Assembly (NCBI GenBank): GCA_944351345.1
Contig: CALVPO010000035.1
Span: 1-13,513 of the forward strand
Direction: 5' to 3'
Length of the DNA: 13,513 nucleotides
DNA from: an uncultured Bacilli bacterium
Lineage (GTDB): Bacteria; Bacillota_I; Bacilli_A; RF39; UBA660
Every line of letters starts with the position of its first letter. Within the stretch, counting starts at the first letter, position 1. Under the pieces are notes generated by a model, which was not told where the DNA came from, made no database searches, and worked only from the letters and a program-made list of their open reading frames with translations. This document shows positions 5,879 to 12,518 of the stretch, piece by piece. The translations under genes and the position numbers were made by a program.

Positions 5879-7585
5879 TTAAAATACTCTTTTTGTTACT
5901 GATAATTTTTTTACTCTTGCAAGTGAAATATCTTTTTTATATCTGGAATTTTTATCCATTCTTGAATTTGCTACTTCTTTGGAATAGCCTTCTGGATATC
6001 TTGCTCTTAGTTTTTCAATGTTATCACTTAATATTTCACTTAAGTTTTTATTAAAGAATAGTTTTGAAATGGTTGCTACTTCTATAAAAATAGTTGCTAC
6101 TGCTTCTATTAGTTCTTCTCTAGTTTGAGTATAATCTAATTTGTTTAATTTTTTCTTAAATTCTAATAAAATATGGAATACTGATTGTTCATCTAATTCT
6201 ATATTTTGGTTTTGATAATTTAAAACTTCGTTTATTATATCTATTTTATAGCTAGTCTTAGGTCTACTTTGATCACATAGGGGATCTGTATCTAGGCTTG
6301 CTTTTTCTATTAGATTACTATTTATTTGATAGTGATATTTGTTTGTATTTAAAATATAATCGTATACTTCATCTAGTGTATAATTATAAACAACAGCTAG
6401 AGAAGTTGATAGATACCAAACTAAATCGCCTAGTTCTTTGGGGGCTAATTCTAATATTTTTTGCTTTTCTGATTTATCTAAGTTATGAGTATAAAGTTTC
6501 TTAATGTAATCGAAGAATTCTCCATACTCTCCTATTATACCTGTATAAGCATTTAGTTTTAATAGATCTTGGTTATTAAAATTATTCATTGTTCTAAGGG
6601 CATTTTCTTGATACCAATTAACTGTTATATTGGTTATGGAATTAGATTTTTTTGTTATTTCTAACATTTTTTGGGCTAAACATCCGCCTTTACATTTATC
6701 TTTTTTACAATTTTTACATTTATCACTTATATTTTGACTGGCTATTCTTATTTGTTTAAAATACTCTGATTGATATATTTTTTCTATTGTATCTATATAA
6801 ATATTACCGCCACTTCCTAGGTAATCAAAATATTTCATAGCATCACAGGGATATACATTACCGTCAAAACCTATAATTATAGTTTTGCTAGCTGCTGTAC
6901 AGGGAGTGTTTTCTATATTTAAGATATTAAATGGACTGCCAAGATGAATTTTATGTTGATATTTATTTATTAACTCTATAATTTGAGGTTTTATTTCTTT
7001 TAAATCAGTACTCGTTAAGGTTAGATCATCTTTTCCTCTGCCATGTTCTACATATCTTAGAAAACTTAGGCTTTTGAAATTAGTTTGGTTTAATTTAGAG
7101 ATTATATTGTCTAGTAAGTTGATATCTTTAGTGGTTTTGGTTGTTAGGCAATAATGAAAACTTAGATTGTTTATGTTACTTAAGTCTGTTAGAAATTGTT
7201 GAATATTATCATATCTAACTTGTCCGTCTGTTGTTAAGGATATTGTTAGTGAATATATTATTTCAGTTAGGCCTAAGCCTGTTAATCTTTTTAATAAATT
7301 ATATTTTTCTATTGTTGGTTCACACATTGTGTAAAGCTTTATATTTGGTATTCCTTTTTGGTGAATATATTCTACTAGTTCTTCTATGTCTTTATATTCT
7401 GTTGCTTCTCCACCTGTTAAAACAACTGTCTTTATTTTTAATTTACTACATTCATCTATTATTTCTTTTACTTTTTCTATAGGTAATTCTATTATATTTT
7501 CTGTATTAGCGTCACTACTACAATGAATACATTTTCTTTTACAATAATTAGTTAATTCTATTTTTACTTCTTCTATACTATTCAA
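5879..7585 (-). CDS. Radical SAM/SPASM protein fused to tandem MazG-like repeats
   Basis: The protein has 568 residues. The radical SAM core covers about 5-220: Cys15-x3-Cys19-x2-Cys22 binds the [4Fe-4S] cluster, and T-G-G-E at 57-60 binds SAM. A SPASM-type auxiliary-cluster region follows (Cys229, Cys247, Cys290-x2-Cys293-x4-Cys298-x3-Cys302). From about 344 comes a MazG-like nucleotide-pyrophosphohydrolase fold with metal-binding Glu353-x2-Glu356 and Glu384-x2-Asp387. A second, degenerate repeat (about 463-535) ends in the family's L-R-A-R-Y-P-E-G-Y signature but lacks most metal ligands. The reaction and substrate are unknown, and no precursor peptide was seen beside it. The start is TTG, fixed by AAGGAGG (7599-7593) 7 bases ahead. 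It lies 41 bases after the kinase-like gene, probably in one transcript. Confidence 0.85.
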   Translation of the reverse strand: MNSIEEVKIELTNYCKRKCIHCSSDANTENIIELPIEKVKEIIDECSKLKIKTVVLTGGEATEYKDIEELVEYIHQKGIPNIKLYTMCEPTIEKYNLLKRLTGLGLTEIIYSLTISLTTDGQVRYDNIQQFLTDLSNINNLSFHYCLTTKTTKDINLLDNIISKLNQTNFKSLSFLRYVEHGRGKDDLTLTSTDLKEIKPQIIELINKYQHKIHLGSPFNILNIENTPCTAASKTIIIGFDGNVYPCDAMKYFDYLGSGGNIYIDTIEKIYQSEYFKQIRIASQNISDKCKNCKKDKCKGGCLAQKMLEITKKSNSITNITVNWYQENALRTMNNFNNQDLLKLNAYTGIIGEYGEFFDYIKKLYTHNLDKSEKQKILELAPKELGDLVWYLSTSLAVVYNYTLDEVYDYILNTNKYHYQINSNLIEKASLDTDPLCDQSRPKTSYKIDIINEVLNYQNQNIELDEQSVFHILLEFKKKLNKLDYTQTREELIEAVATIFIEVATISKLFFNKNLSEILSDNIEKLRARYPEGYSKEVANSRMDKNSRYKKDISLARVKKLSVTKRVF

Positions 7586-7626
7586 CTCAATTCCTCCTTA
7601 ATTTAATTAATAATAAATTGTTTTAG

Positions 7627-8301
7627 TTATCTTGATTTTCTTTTTAAATATTCGTCGAGATTTTCTTCTTTTGCATCTTTTTCTATATATTCTAATAAGT
7701 TTATTCCTTGAGATATTTGTTTTAGATATTCTTTTTTTAAATTTTTGGGAGATTTTTTTAATAGACGAATATATTTGCATATTATTTGATCGATTAGATA
7801 TTCGTTGAATGCTTCCTTGTTATAAGATATTGATATATTTTCGTCTTGTCCTTTTTGAAATCTTCCACTATCTATTAAATTGGCACCCTTGTTAAATACA
7901 GTGTTTTCGTAATTAGCATCGTTTACTAAAATATTATGTTCTCCTAGTAGAATAAAATCATTTTCTAATAATTTTAGTTCAGATAGAGAGGTTTTTATAT
8001 CTTGTTTCATGAATTGTTCTATTCCTAAATCTTTTACATATTCAGAGATATAACCTTGTAATCTTCTTTTTTTATCTAATATAGGAGAGGTTGGTAATTT
8101 TATTTTTTCAGTGGGTATGTTTTTATAATACTTTATTATATCTTTAGTAATTAACTCTTTTTGTCCATATGGTTTATATAGTTTATAAGCTTTACCGCCT
8201 ATTAAATATACTGCTGAATTGACTGTTTCACCTATTTTTTCAGAATATCTCATATTATATGGATTTAATCTTACTTTTTTTCCATCTATTAAAAATACCA
8301 T
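7627..8301 (-). CDS. Small protein-kinase-fold protein
   Basis: The protein has 224 residues with no membrane span. It resembles a compact protein kinase-like fold. A G-E-T-V-N-S-A-V loop (24-31) is followed by a strand with Lys40, like the ATP-binding lysine. A hinge-like G-Y-I-S-E-Y-V lies at 83-89. The catalytic loop has Asp128-x4-Asn133 (the spacing of HRDxxxxN), and a following L-I-D-S-G places Asp144 at the DFG position. All four key residues are present, so it may be active, but the lobes are small and the target is unknown; an aminoglycoside- or HipA-like small-molecule or protein kinase are alternatives. AGGTGAT precedes the ATG. It is the first gene of a likely operon with the radical SAM-MazG gene. 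Confidence 0.6.
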   Translation of the reverse strand: MVFLIDGKKVRLNPYNMRYSEKIGETVNSAVYLIGGKAYKLYKPYGQKELITKDIIKYYKNIPTEKIKLPTSPILDKKRRLQGYISEYVKDLGIEQFMKQDIKTSLSELKLLENDFILLGEHNILVNDANYENTVFNKGANLIDSGRFQKGQDENISISYNKEAFNEYLIDQIICKYIRLLKKSPKNLKKEYLKQISQGINLLEYIEKDAKEENLDEYLKRKSR

Positions 8302-8319
8302 GTTATCACCTTTAATTAG

Positions 8320-8328
8320 ATTATAGCA
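8320..8328 (-). promoter_or_regulatory. Extended -10 promoter of the kinase/radical SAM operon
   Basis: TGC-TATAAT on the minus strand (8328-8320) ends 18 bases before the kinase start codon. The -35 is poor, as expected for extended -10 promoters. It is divergent from the DedA promoter. Confidence 0.55.
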
Positions 8329-8387
8329 TAGTTTTATAAAATAGAATAATTTTTTAATGTAAATTTGTGTTAAATATTATATATATA

Positions 8388-8416
8388 GATACAAAATTCA
8401 AAAAAAATGTTATAAT
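8388..8416 (+). promoter_or_regulatory. Promoter of the DedA-family gene
   Basis: GATACA (8388-8393) is followed after 17 bases by TATAAT (8411-8416), which is preceded by TGT, a consensus extended -10. The leader would be about 20 bases and contains AAGGAG. Confidence 0.55.
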
Positions 8417-8444
8417 TAATAAAAAAAGAAAAGGAGTTTTTAGT

Positions 8445-9080
8445 ATGCAAGAATTTATTTTAACAATTATGGAACAATTTGGATATATAGGTGTTTTTCT
8501 TTTAATTGCAATTGAGAATATTTTTCCACCTATTCCTTCAGAGGTTATACTATTGTTTGGTGGATTTATGACTACTTATACAAAATTAAATATTGTTATT
8601 ATGATTATAGCTGCTACTTTAGGTTCAATTTTAGGGGCTATTGTTTTATACTATATTGGTAAGATATTTAATAAAGATAGACTTAAGAAAATTATTTCTG
8701 GTAAAATTGGTAAAATTTTGCGTCTTAAAAATAGTGATATTGATAAGGCTGATAAATGGTTTGATACTAAAGGGAATAAGACTGTTTTCTTTTGTAGGTT
8801 TATTCCTATAGTTAGAAGTTTGATATCTATTCCTGCTGGTATGAGTGAGATGCCTATGGGTAAATTTTTAGTTTATACTACTTTTGGTTCTTTAATATGG
8901 AATACGGTACTTGTTGCAATAGGTTCTATTGTTGGTGAGAATTGGACTTCTATTTTGACTATTTTTGATACATATTCTAGTATTGTTGTAGTAGTAATAG
9001 CTATTATATTTGTAATTTGTGTATATTTATTTTATAGGAATAGACTTAATAACAAAAAGAAAGGTAGTAATAAAAAATAA
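8445..9080 (+). CDS. DedA-family membrane protein
   Basis: The protein has 211 residues, typical for the family. It opens with a hydrophobic segment, then the re-entrant motif E-N-I-F-P-P-I-P-S-E (about 24-33). A long membrane span follows at about 50-72. The conserved F-C-R-F-I-P-x-V-R-x3-S-I-P-A-G-M comes next, containing the two arginines essential in E. coli DedA proteins, then two further spans and a very basic tail. DedA (SNARE-associated/VTT) proteins are inner-membrane proteins; some act as undecaprenyl-phosphate or phospholipid flippases, and the substrate here cannot be told. AAGGAG at 8431-8436 with 8-nt spacing picks this ATG over an in-frame one at 8367. It has its own promoter and a terminator straddling the stop codon. 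Confidence 0.9.
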   Translation: MQEFILTIMEQFGYIGVFLLIAIENIFPPIPSEVILLFGGFMTTYTKLNIVIMIIAATLGSILGAIVLYYIGKIFNKDRLKKIISGKIGKILRLKNSDIDKADKWFDTKGNKTVFFCRFIPIVRSLISIPAGMSEMPMGKFLVYTTFGSLIWNTVLVAIGSIVGENWTSILTIFDTYSSIVVVVIAIIFVICVYLFYRNRLNNKKKGSNKK

Positions 9081-9105
9081 TAATTATTTTACTACTTTTT
9101 TATTT
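9059..9105 (+). terminator. Terminator overlapping the DedA stop codon
   Basis: A stem of about 11-12 bp (9059-9070 with 9089-9100, including GTAGTAA/TTACTAC and G-T wobbles) contains an inner AATAA/TTATT hairpin and continues into a T-rich tract. The TAA stop at 9078-9080 lies in its loop region. Confidence 0.6.
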
Positions 9106-9129
9106 TAGATAAAATTAATGTTAATGCCA

Positions 9130-9135
9130 TATTAT
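9130..9135 (+). promoter_or_regulatory. Possible -10 for a leaderless message
   Basis: TATTAT (9130-9135) would place the transcription start at or just next to the A of the ATG at 9141. A second TATAAT (9135-9140) abuts the ATG. No Shine-Dalgarno site and no clear -35 are present. Confidence 0.3.
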
Positions 9136-9140
9136 ATAAT

Positions 9141-9518
9141 ATGAATGATAAGTTGGATAGATTAGAAGATATTAAAATAGAAAATTTTATATGGGTTATA
9201 TATATTGGTATTATAATACTTAGTTGGTATGCTAATAGTAAAGAAAAAAAATTTATATTGTATAACGATGAGAAAAGCAGAGAGGAATATCAAAGGTTGT
9301 TAATTTTAATTTTTTCTATTTTACTTTTTGTTTATTACTATTTTACTAAAGATAGTTATAGTGATTTGAAAAAATTAAATTATTATGATACAGATAAGAA
9401 AAAAATATTAACATACGCTTCTTTTACTGGTTCTTTATTGATTTTAATAAGTGGGGTTATATTTTTAATAATTGCTATAACTGATGATAATATTGATACT
9501 GAAATAGCTTTTAATTAG
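9141..9518 (+). CDS. Small three-helix membrane protein of unknown function
   Basis: The protein has 125 residues. It starts with an acidic/basic amphipathic stretch (M-N-D-K-L-D-R-L-E-D-I-K), then shows three hydrophobic helices at about 17-32, 52-67 and 90-111, with a charged loop between the first two (E-K-K near 35, E-K-S-R-E-E-Y near 45) and a D-L-K-K-L-N-Y-Y-D-T-D-K-K-K segment before the third. The end is acidic. The family is not recognised. The ATG at 9141 has no Shine-Dalgarno site and lies immediately after TA-rich boxes, so a leaderless message is possible. It is followed by two more membrane-protein genes on the same strand, 39 bases on, which may be co-transcribed. Confidence 0.65.
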   Translation: MNDKLDRLEDIKIENFIWVIYIGIIILSWYANSKEKKFILYNDEKSREEYQRLLILIFSILLFVYYYFTKDSYSDLKKLNYYDTDKKKILTYASFTGSLLILISGVIFLIIAITDDNIDTEIAFN

Positions 9519-9557
9519 TTTTATGAATTAATATAATAAGTATTTGAGGAGATAATG

Positions 9558-9950
9558 ATGTTTAAAATAGGAAAGTTTTTTAATTTAGTAATATTAATTA
9601 TTATTGGTTTTTTTATGATTAATTTATTTATTGGTGCTAATAATATTATAGCAAGAATATTTTTGCTTCCTTTTATCGTTTGTGTTTTGGCTTCTATTGG
9701 AAAAAATATATTTATGATAAAAGATAATTATAAATACTCTAATATATTTTCAAATATATACTTTATTAGTTTTTTTACTTATTTTTTTGGAATATTGGTA
9801 ATTTGGTGTTATTTGGTAATTAGGGATGGAAATTATGCTATGTTAATTTTTTCTATACCTTTTTGGATTATAGGTATTTTTTTGTTAGTAAGAAGATTTT
9901 TAAGAAGAATATTAGTTTATTTAATAAATTTAGAAGAAATGGTTATGTAA
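9558..9950 (+). CDS. Small four-helix membrane protein of unknown function
   Basis: The protein has 130 residues and is almost wholly hydrophobic: helices at about 7-27, 32-50, 64-88 and 94-113, separated by short charged loops (K-D-N-Y-K-Y, R-D-G-N-Y), with a basic R-R-F-L-R-R stretch after the last. The family is not recognised. GAGGAG (9546-9551) sits 6 bases before the ATG at 9558 and only 3 before the in-frame ATG at 9555, so the second is preferred. Its 3' part overlaps the possible 5' extension of the DUF3592 gene in another frame. A TATAAT at 9532-9537 could be its own -10, but the -35 is poor. Confidence 0.65.
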   Translation: MFKIGKFFNLVILIIIGFFMINLFIGANNIIARIFLLPFIVCVLASIGKNIFMIKDNYKYSNIFSNIYFISFFTYFFGILVIWCYLVIRDGNYAMLIFSIPFWIIGIFLLVRRFLRRILVYLINLEEMVM

Positions 9951-10606
9951 AAATTAATTTTAGGAAAATAATTAGTGGATTATTAATTGGGAGTTGTTTG
10001 GTTATTGGCGTTGTAATGTTATATTTTGGTATAAGTGGTGTGTATAAGCTTAATAATAAAACAAAAGATTTTAAAGAAACAACAGGTTATTTTACTGATT
10101 ACACTATATATTCTGTTGATAGAGATGGTGCTACTTATAAATTAATATATTCTTATACTGTTGATGGTAAGCAATATACTATATCATCAGATTTTGGTAC
10201 AGGAACTATACCTAATAAAGGTAGTACTAAAACAATTAAATATAATCCTAATAATCCAAGGGATGCTGTTATTGTTGGAGTAAATAGTCAAACATTCTTA
10301 ATATTTATAGGATTATTATTTACTTTTGTTCCATTAATTATGATATTAGGATTCTTTAGAGTTTTTGATAAAGTTAATTTAAAGTTAGATTTGATGGGAA
10401 TATTTATTGGAATATTTTTTAGTGTAATGGGGTTAGGTATTATATATATGTTAGTTGGATCTTTTTCTATATTAGATATGATTGGTTCTTATTCAAATTA
10501 TTTAGTACCTTGTATAATTTCTATTTTATTTATAATAGTAGGATTGTTTATGATTATTAAGAGTATATTTTTTAATAAAAAGACTGTTGCAAAATTAAAT
10601 AAATAA
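9863..10606 (+). CDS. DUF3592-type membrane protein; start uncertain
   Basis: From this outermost start the protein is 247 residues. A first transmembrane helix lies at about 38-60. A domain outside the membrane at about 66-140 has the DUF3592 pattern of strands (T-T-G-Y-F-T-D-Y, Y-K-L-I-Y-S-Y-T-V-D-G-K-Q-Y) and the closing I-K-Y-N-P-N-N-P-R-D-A. Three more helices follow at about 146-167, 177-199 and 207-230, then a basic tail. Function is unknown for the family. The only canonical in-frame start before the first helix is TTG at 9863, deep inside the upstream gene and without a Shine-Dalgarno site. ATT at 9911 fits the protein better but would be a very rare start. A strong terminator follows. 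Confidence 0.7.
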   Translation: MDYRYFFVSKKIFKKNISLFNKFRRNGYVKINFRKIISGLLIGSCLVIGVVMLYFGISGVYKLNNKTKDFKETTGYFTDYTIYSVDRDGATYKLIYSYTVDGKQYTISSDFGTGTIPNKGSTKTIKYNPNNPRDAVIVGVNSQTFLIFIGLLFTFVPLIMILGFFRVFDKVNLKLDLMGIFIGIFFSVMGLGIIYMLVGSFSILDMIGSYSNYLVPCIISILFIIVGLFMIIKSIFFNKKTVAKLNK

Positions 10607-10624
10607 TTTTTAACAGTCTTTTTT
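10577..10624. terminator. Strong terminator, usable in both directions
   Basis: AAAAAGACTGTT (10577-10588) pairs perfectly with AACAGTCTTTTT (10612-10623). Inside, AAAATTA (10591-10597) pairs with TAATTTT (10604-10610). T tracts occur on both strands, so it can serve the DUF3592 gene (+) and leftward transcripts from the gene at 10772-11833. Confidence 0.8.
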
Positions 10625-10637
10625 ACTAATTTGGAAA

Positions 10638-10761
10638 TTATATTTTTAATATATATTTAATCTTATTTATTATATCTACATTAGGCTTTTTCTTAACAAG
10701 TTTTTTTGTTTTTCTCTTTTTTCTTCATTAAATGCATTACCAATGAATCAATATAATAATG
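10638..10761 (-). pseudogene. Possible decayed gene tail, copy A
   Basis: Reading leftward just after the stop of the deoxyribosyltransferase-like gene, three frames in succession give protein-like text. These are H-Y-Y-I-D-S (10761-10744), then G-N-A-F-N-E-E-K-R-E-K, then K-K-P-N-V-D-I-I-N-K-I-K-Y-I-L-K-I to a stop at 10640-10638. The frame changes fall at short T or A runs. The pieces read together as one C-terminal end and resemble copy B at 12772-12954. The region is otherwise empty. Confidence 0.35.
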
Positions 10762-10771
10762 TTAATAGTAT

Positions 10772-11833
10772 TTATCTTTTATGTGTTAATGATTTTGCAT
10801 TATTTATTTTTGAAAAATACTCTACTACTTCTATTAGCCAATGATTGTTGGGATTTTGAATAAATTCAATATTTTTATGTTTAGCTAATAAATAGCCAAT
10901 TTCAAACATTACTGTATTACCAATATATCCATCTTTATTACAGACAATAATATTTTCTGATTTTAAACAATTTTCAATAAAATTGGATTCTATAATAATG
11001 GGATTATCACTTATATCACTTTCAAAAATAATAAAACCATTTTTGTCTGTTTTAATATTAGATAATTTAGGTGCTAGAATTTCATAGCCATTATTTTTTA
11101 AGTGTATAGCATTTTCCTTTATACATTCTAATTGTTTATTTAAACTTCCTAATAAGGAAAATGTATTTTTTTTGATATCCTGATTTTCTACTTCTAAATT
11201 AAATTCAGTATTTCTATCAATACCAATACTTCTTTCTTTTGTAATTATTAATTCTCGATATTTTCCTGGTTTTAAGTTTGTTTTTATATTTTGAAATAAA
11301 TATGGATAAGCTAAAGTTCTTATTATTTCTAAAGGAAATTGGATAATTTCTTTATAACCATTATTATTTCTTGTAGAAATGCAAGACATTAGCCATTCTG
11401 ATTTATCTATATCACACCAAAAGAAAATTTCTTGTTTCATTGCCATTAAATAACCTAATATAAACATTGTACAAGTATCTAGTTTGCCATTGGAATTGCA
11501 AACGTATACTGCATCACTTTTTAGACACATATTTATTTGATTGATTATATCTTCTGGTAATAATTCAGGTAAAACTGATGTTTTAGGTATTCCATTATCT
11601 TTAAAGATTTTTCTTAAACTTTTATCATTAATTATTATTGGTGCTCTTGTTCCAAAATAATAGGCAATATTTTTTAAAATATTTTCTTTATTTTCATCAT
11701 CTATGCTATATTTATTACAATAATAAGAATTTATATTTTGAGATAAAAATAAATAATTCATAAAAATTATGTCATAATTATTGTTTCCTAATAGTGCAAT
11801 ACTTTCATAATTATCAGTAAGCTCTTTTCTCAA
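10772..11833 (-). CDS. Tandem nucleoside 2-deoxyribosyltransferase-like protein
   Basis: The protein has 353 residues and two related halves (positions counted from an in-frame GTG three codons upstream). The second half (about 227-331) reads like a nucleoside 2-deoxyribosyltransferase-like fold: F-S-L-L-G-S-L opening strand, G-Y-E-I-L-A-P, then I-I-V-C-N-K-D-G-Y-I-G-N-T and F-E-I-G-Y-L-L-A-K with Glu314 where the family has its nucleophile. The first half (about 14-141) repeats the plan (A-V-Y-V-C-N-S-N-G-K, then M-F-I-L-G-Y-L-M-A) but has Ile128 instead of Glu. True enzymes exchange bases between 2-deoxynucleosides; here the substrate is unknown, and nucleotide sensing is possible. GGGGTGAT ahead of TTG at 11833 favours that start; the GTG at 11842 lies in the Shine-Dalgarno site. 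It is divergent from the gene at 11968. Confidence 0.65.
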   Translation of the reverse strand: MRKELTDNYESIALLGNNNYDIIFMNYLFLSQNINSYYCNKYSIDDENKENILKNIAYYFGTRAPIIINDKSLRKIFKDNGIPKTSVLPELLPEDIINQINMCLKSDAVYVCNSNGKLDTCTMFILGYLMAMKQEIFFWCDIDKSEWLMSCISTRNNNGYKEIIQFPLEIIRTLAYPYLFQNIKTNLKPGKYRELIITKERSIGIDRNTEFNLEVENQDIKKNTFSLLGSLNKQLECIKENAIHLKNNGYEILAPKLSNIKTDKNGFIIFESDISDNPIIIESNFIENCLKSENIIVCNKDGYIGNTVMFEIGYLLAKHKNIEFIQNPNNHWLIEVVEYFSKINNAKSLTHKR

Positions 11834-11856
11834 CTTAATCACCCCATGTTTTAAGT

Positions 11857-11884
11857 ATTATAGCATATTTTTATTAATTGTAAT
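11857..11884 (-). promoter_or_regulatory. Promoter of the deoxyribosyltransferase-like gene
   Basis: ATTACA (11884-11879) is followed after 16 bases by TATAAT (11862-11857), preceded by TGC, a consensus extended -10. Its -35 overlaps the inverted repeat at 11883-11901. Confidence 0.55.
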
Positions 11885-11901
11885 TTCTTTTCTAGAGAAA
11901 T
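11883..11901. repeat. Inverted repeat between divergent promoters
   Basis: ATTTCT (11883-11888) and AGAAAT (11896-11901) form a 6-bp inverted repeat with a 7-nt centre containing CTAG. It lies between the two divergent promoters and touches the leftward -35, a plausible operator position (inference). Confidence 0.3.
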
Positions 11902-11911
11902 CAATCATATG

Positions 11912-11941
11912 TTACAATTTTTAGAAAAATAATGATATAAT
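11912..11941 (+). promoter_or_regulatory. Extended -10 promoter of the orphan gene at 11968
   Basis: TGA-TATAAT (11933-11941) is a consensus extended -10. A weak TTACAA (11912-11917) lies 18 bases upstream. The leader would be about 20 bases with GGAGG inside. Confidence 0.5.
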
Positions 11942-11967
11942 TATTATAAGATATGGAGGTATTAGAA

Positions 11968-12426
11968 ATGAATAATGAACAAAATATTGAAGTATATCAA
12001 TTATTACACAATATATCTAGCTTTATGATTGAACTTTATGATGGACAAATATTACCAAAAAATCATCCTAATTATTATGATGGATTAATTGATATAAAAC
12101 TAATAAATAAATCAAATAAAAATTATGGACATATTATAATAGGTAAAGAAAAATATCAGATAAAAGATGAAACTGTTAAATCTATCCAAACATACATAGA
12201 GTCAAATATTAATAAATTAATAAATTTATCATTAAACCAAAAAGCTGAAGCAGAGGAATACACTTCTGGTGGAGGTTTAATATTAAACATAAAATATAAA
12301 TCAATATTGATATCAATTGATGAACAATATACAATTTGCATGAATGAAAAAGAACAATTAGAGTTTTATAATTTTAAAAATGATATTATAAATACTATTA
12401 AAAATATACTACAATCAAACAAATAA
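11968..12426 (+). CDS. Orphan cytoplasmic protein of unknown function
   Basis: The protein has 152 residues, no signal peptide and no membrane span. It begins with an acidic helical stretch, then a beta strand pair (G-L-I-D-I-K-L-I-N-K; G-H-I-I-I-G-K-E-K-Y), a helix, a S-G-G-G-L-I-L-N-I-K-Y-K strand in the middle, and a final amphipathic helix. No family is recognised. GGAGG (11955-11959) lies 8 bases before the ATG at 11968; the in-frame ATG at 11953 overlaps that site and is unlikely. It is transcribed divergently from the deoxyribosyltransferase-like gene and converges with the zinc-finger gene. Its own function, and whether it works with the divergent gene, cannot be told. Confidence 0.65.
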   Translation: MNNEQNIEVYQLLHNISSFMIELYDGQILPKNHPNYYDGLIDIKLINKSNKNYGHIIIGKEKYQIKDETVKSIQTYIESNINKLINLSLNQKAEAEEYTSGGGLILNIKYKSILISIDEQYTICMNEKEQLEFYNFKNDIINTIKNILQSNK

Positions 12427-12433
12427 GGCGATC

Positions 12434-12474
12434 AAAAAATTGAAATGATAAAGTACTTTCTACTCTATCACTTC
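12434..12474 (-). terminator. Intrinsic terminator of the zinc-finger gene
   Basis: A 14-bp stem (12474-12461 with 12455-12442, 5-nt loop) is fully paired only as minus-strand RNA, where two positions become G-U wobbles; on the plus strand the same positions are A-C mismatches. On the minus strand it is followed by TTTTTT (12439-12434). The direction is therefore clear. Confidence 0.75.
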
Positions 12475-12518
12475 TTTTAATACCCTAATTTTCTCATTTA
12501 ATTTCTTTCAATCTGTAA

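Noticed and set aside
7231..7482. Leu-rich rightward frame resembling a small membrane protein.
   Set aside because: It is the complement of the radical SAM core, whose motifs are clear.
7586..7626. A precursor peptide for the radical SAM/SPASM protein.
   Set aside because: The 41-base gap, and the 93-base region after the gene, contain no short open frame with a ribosome site.
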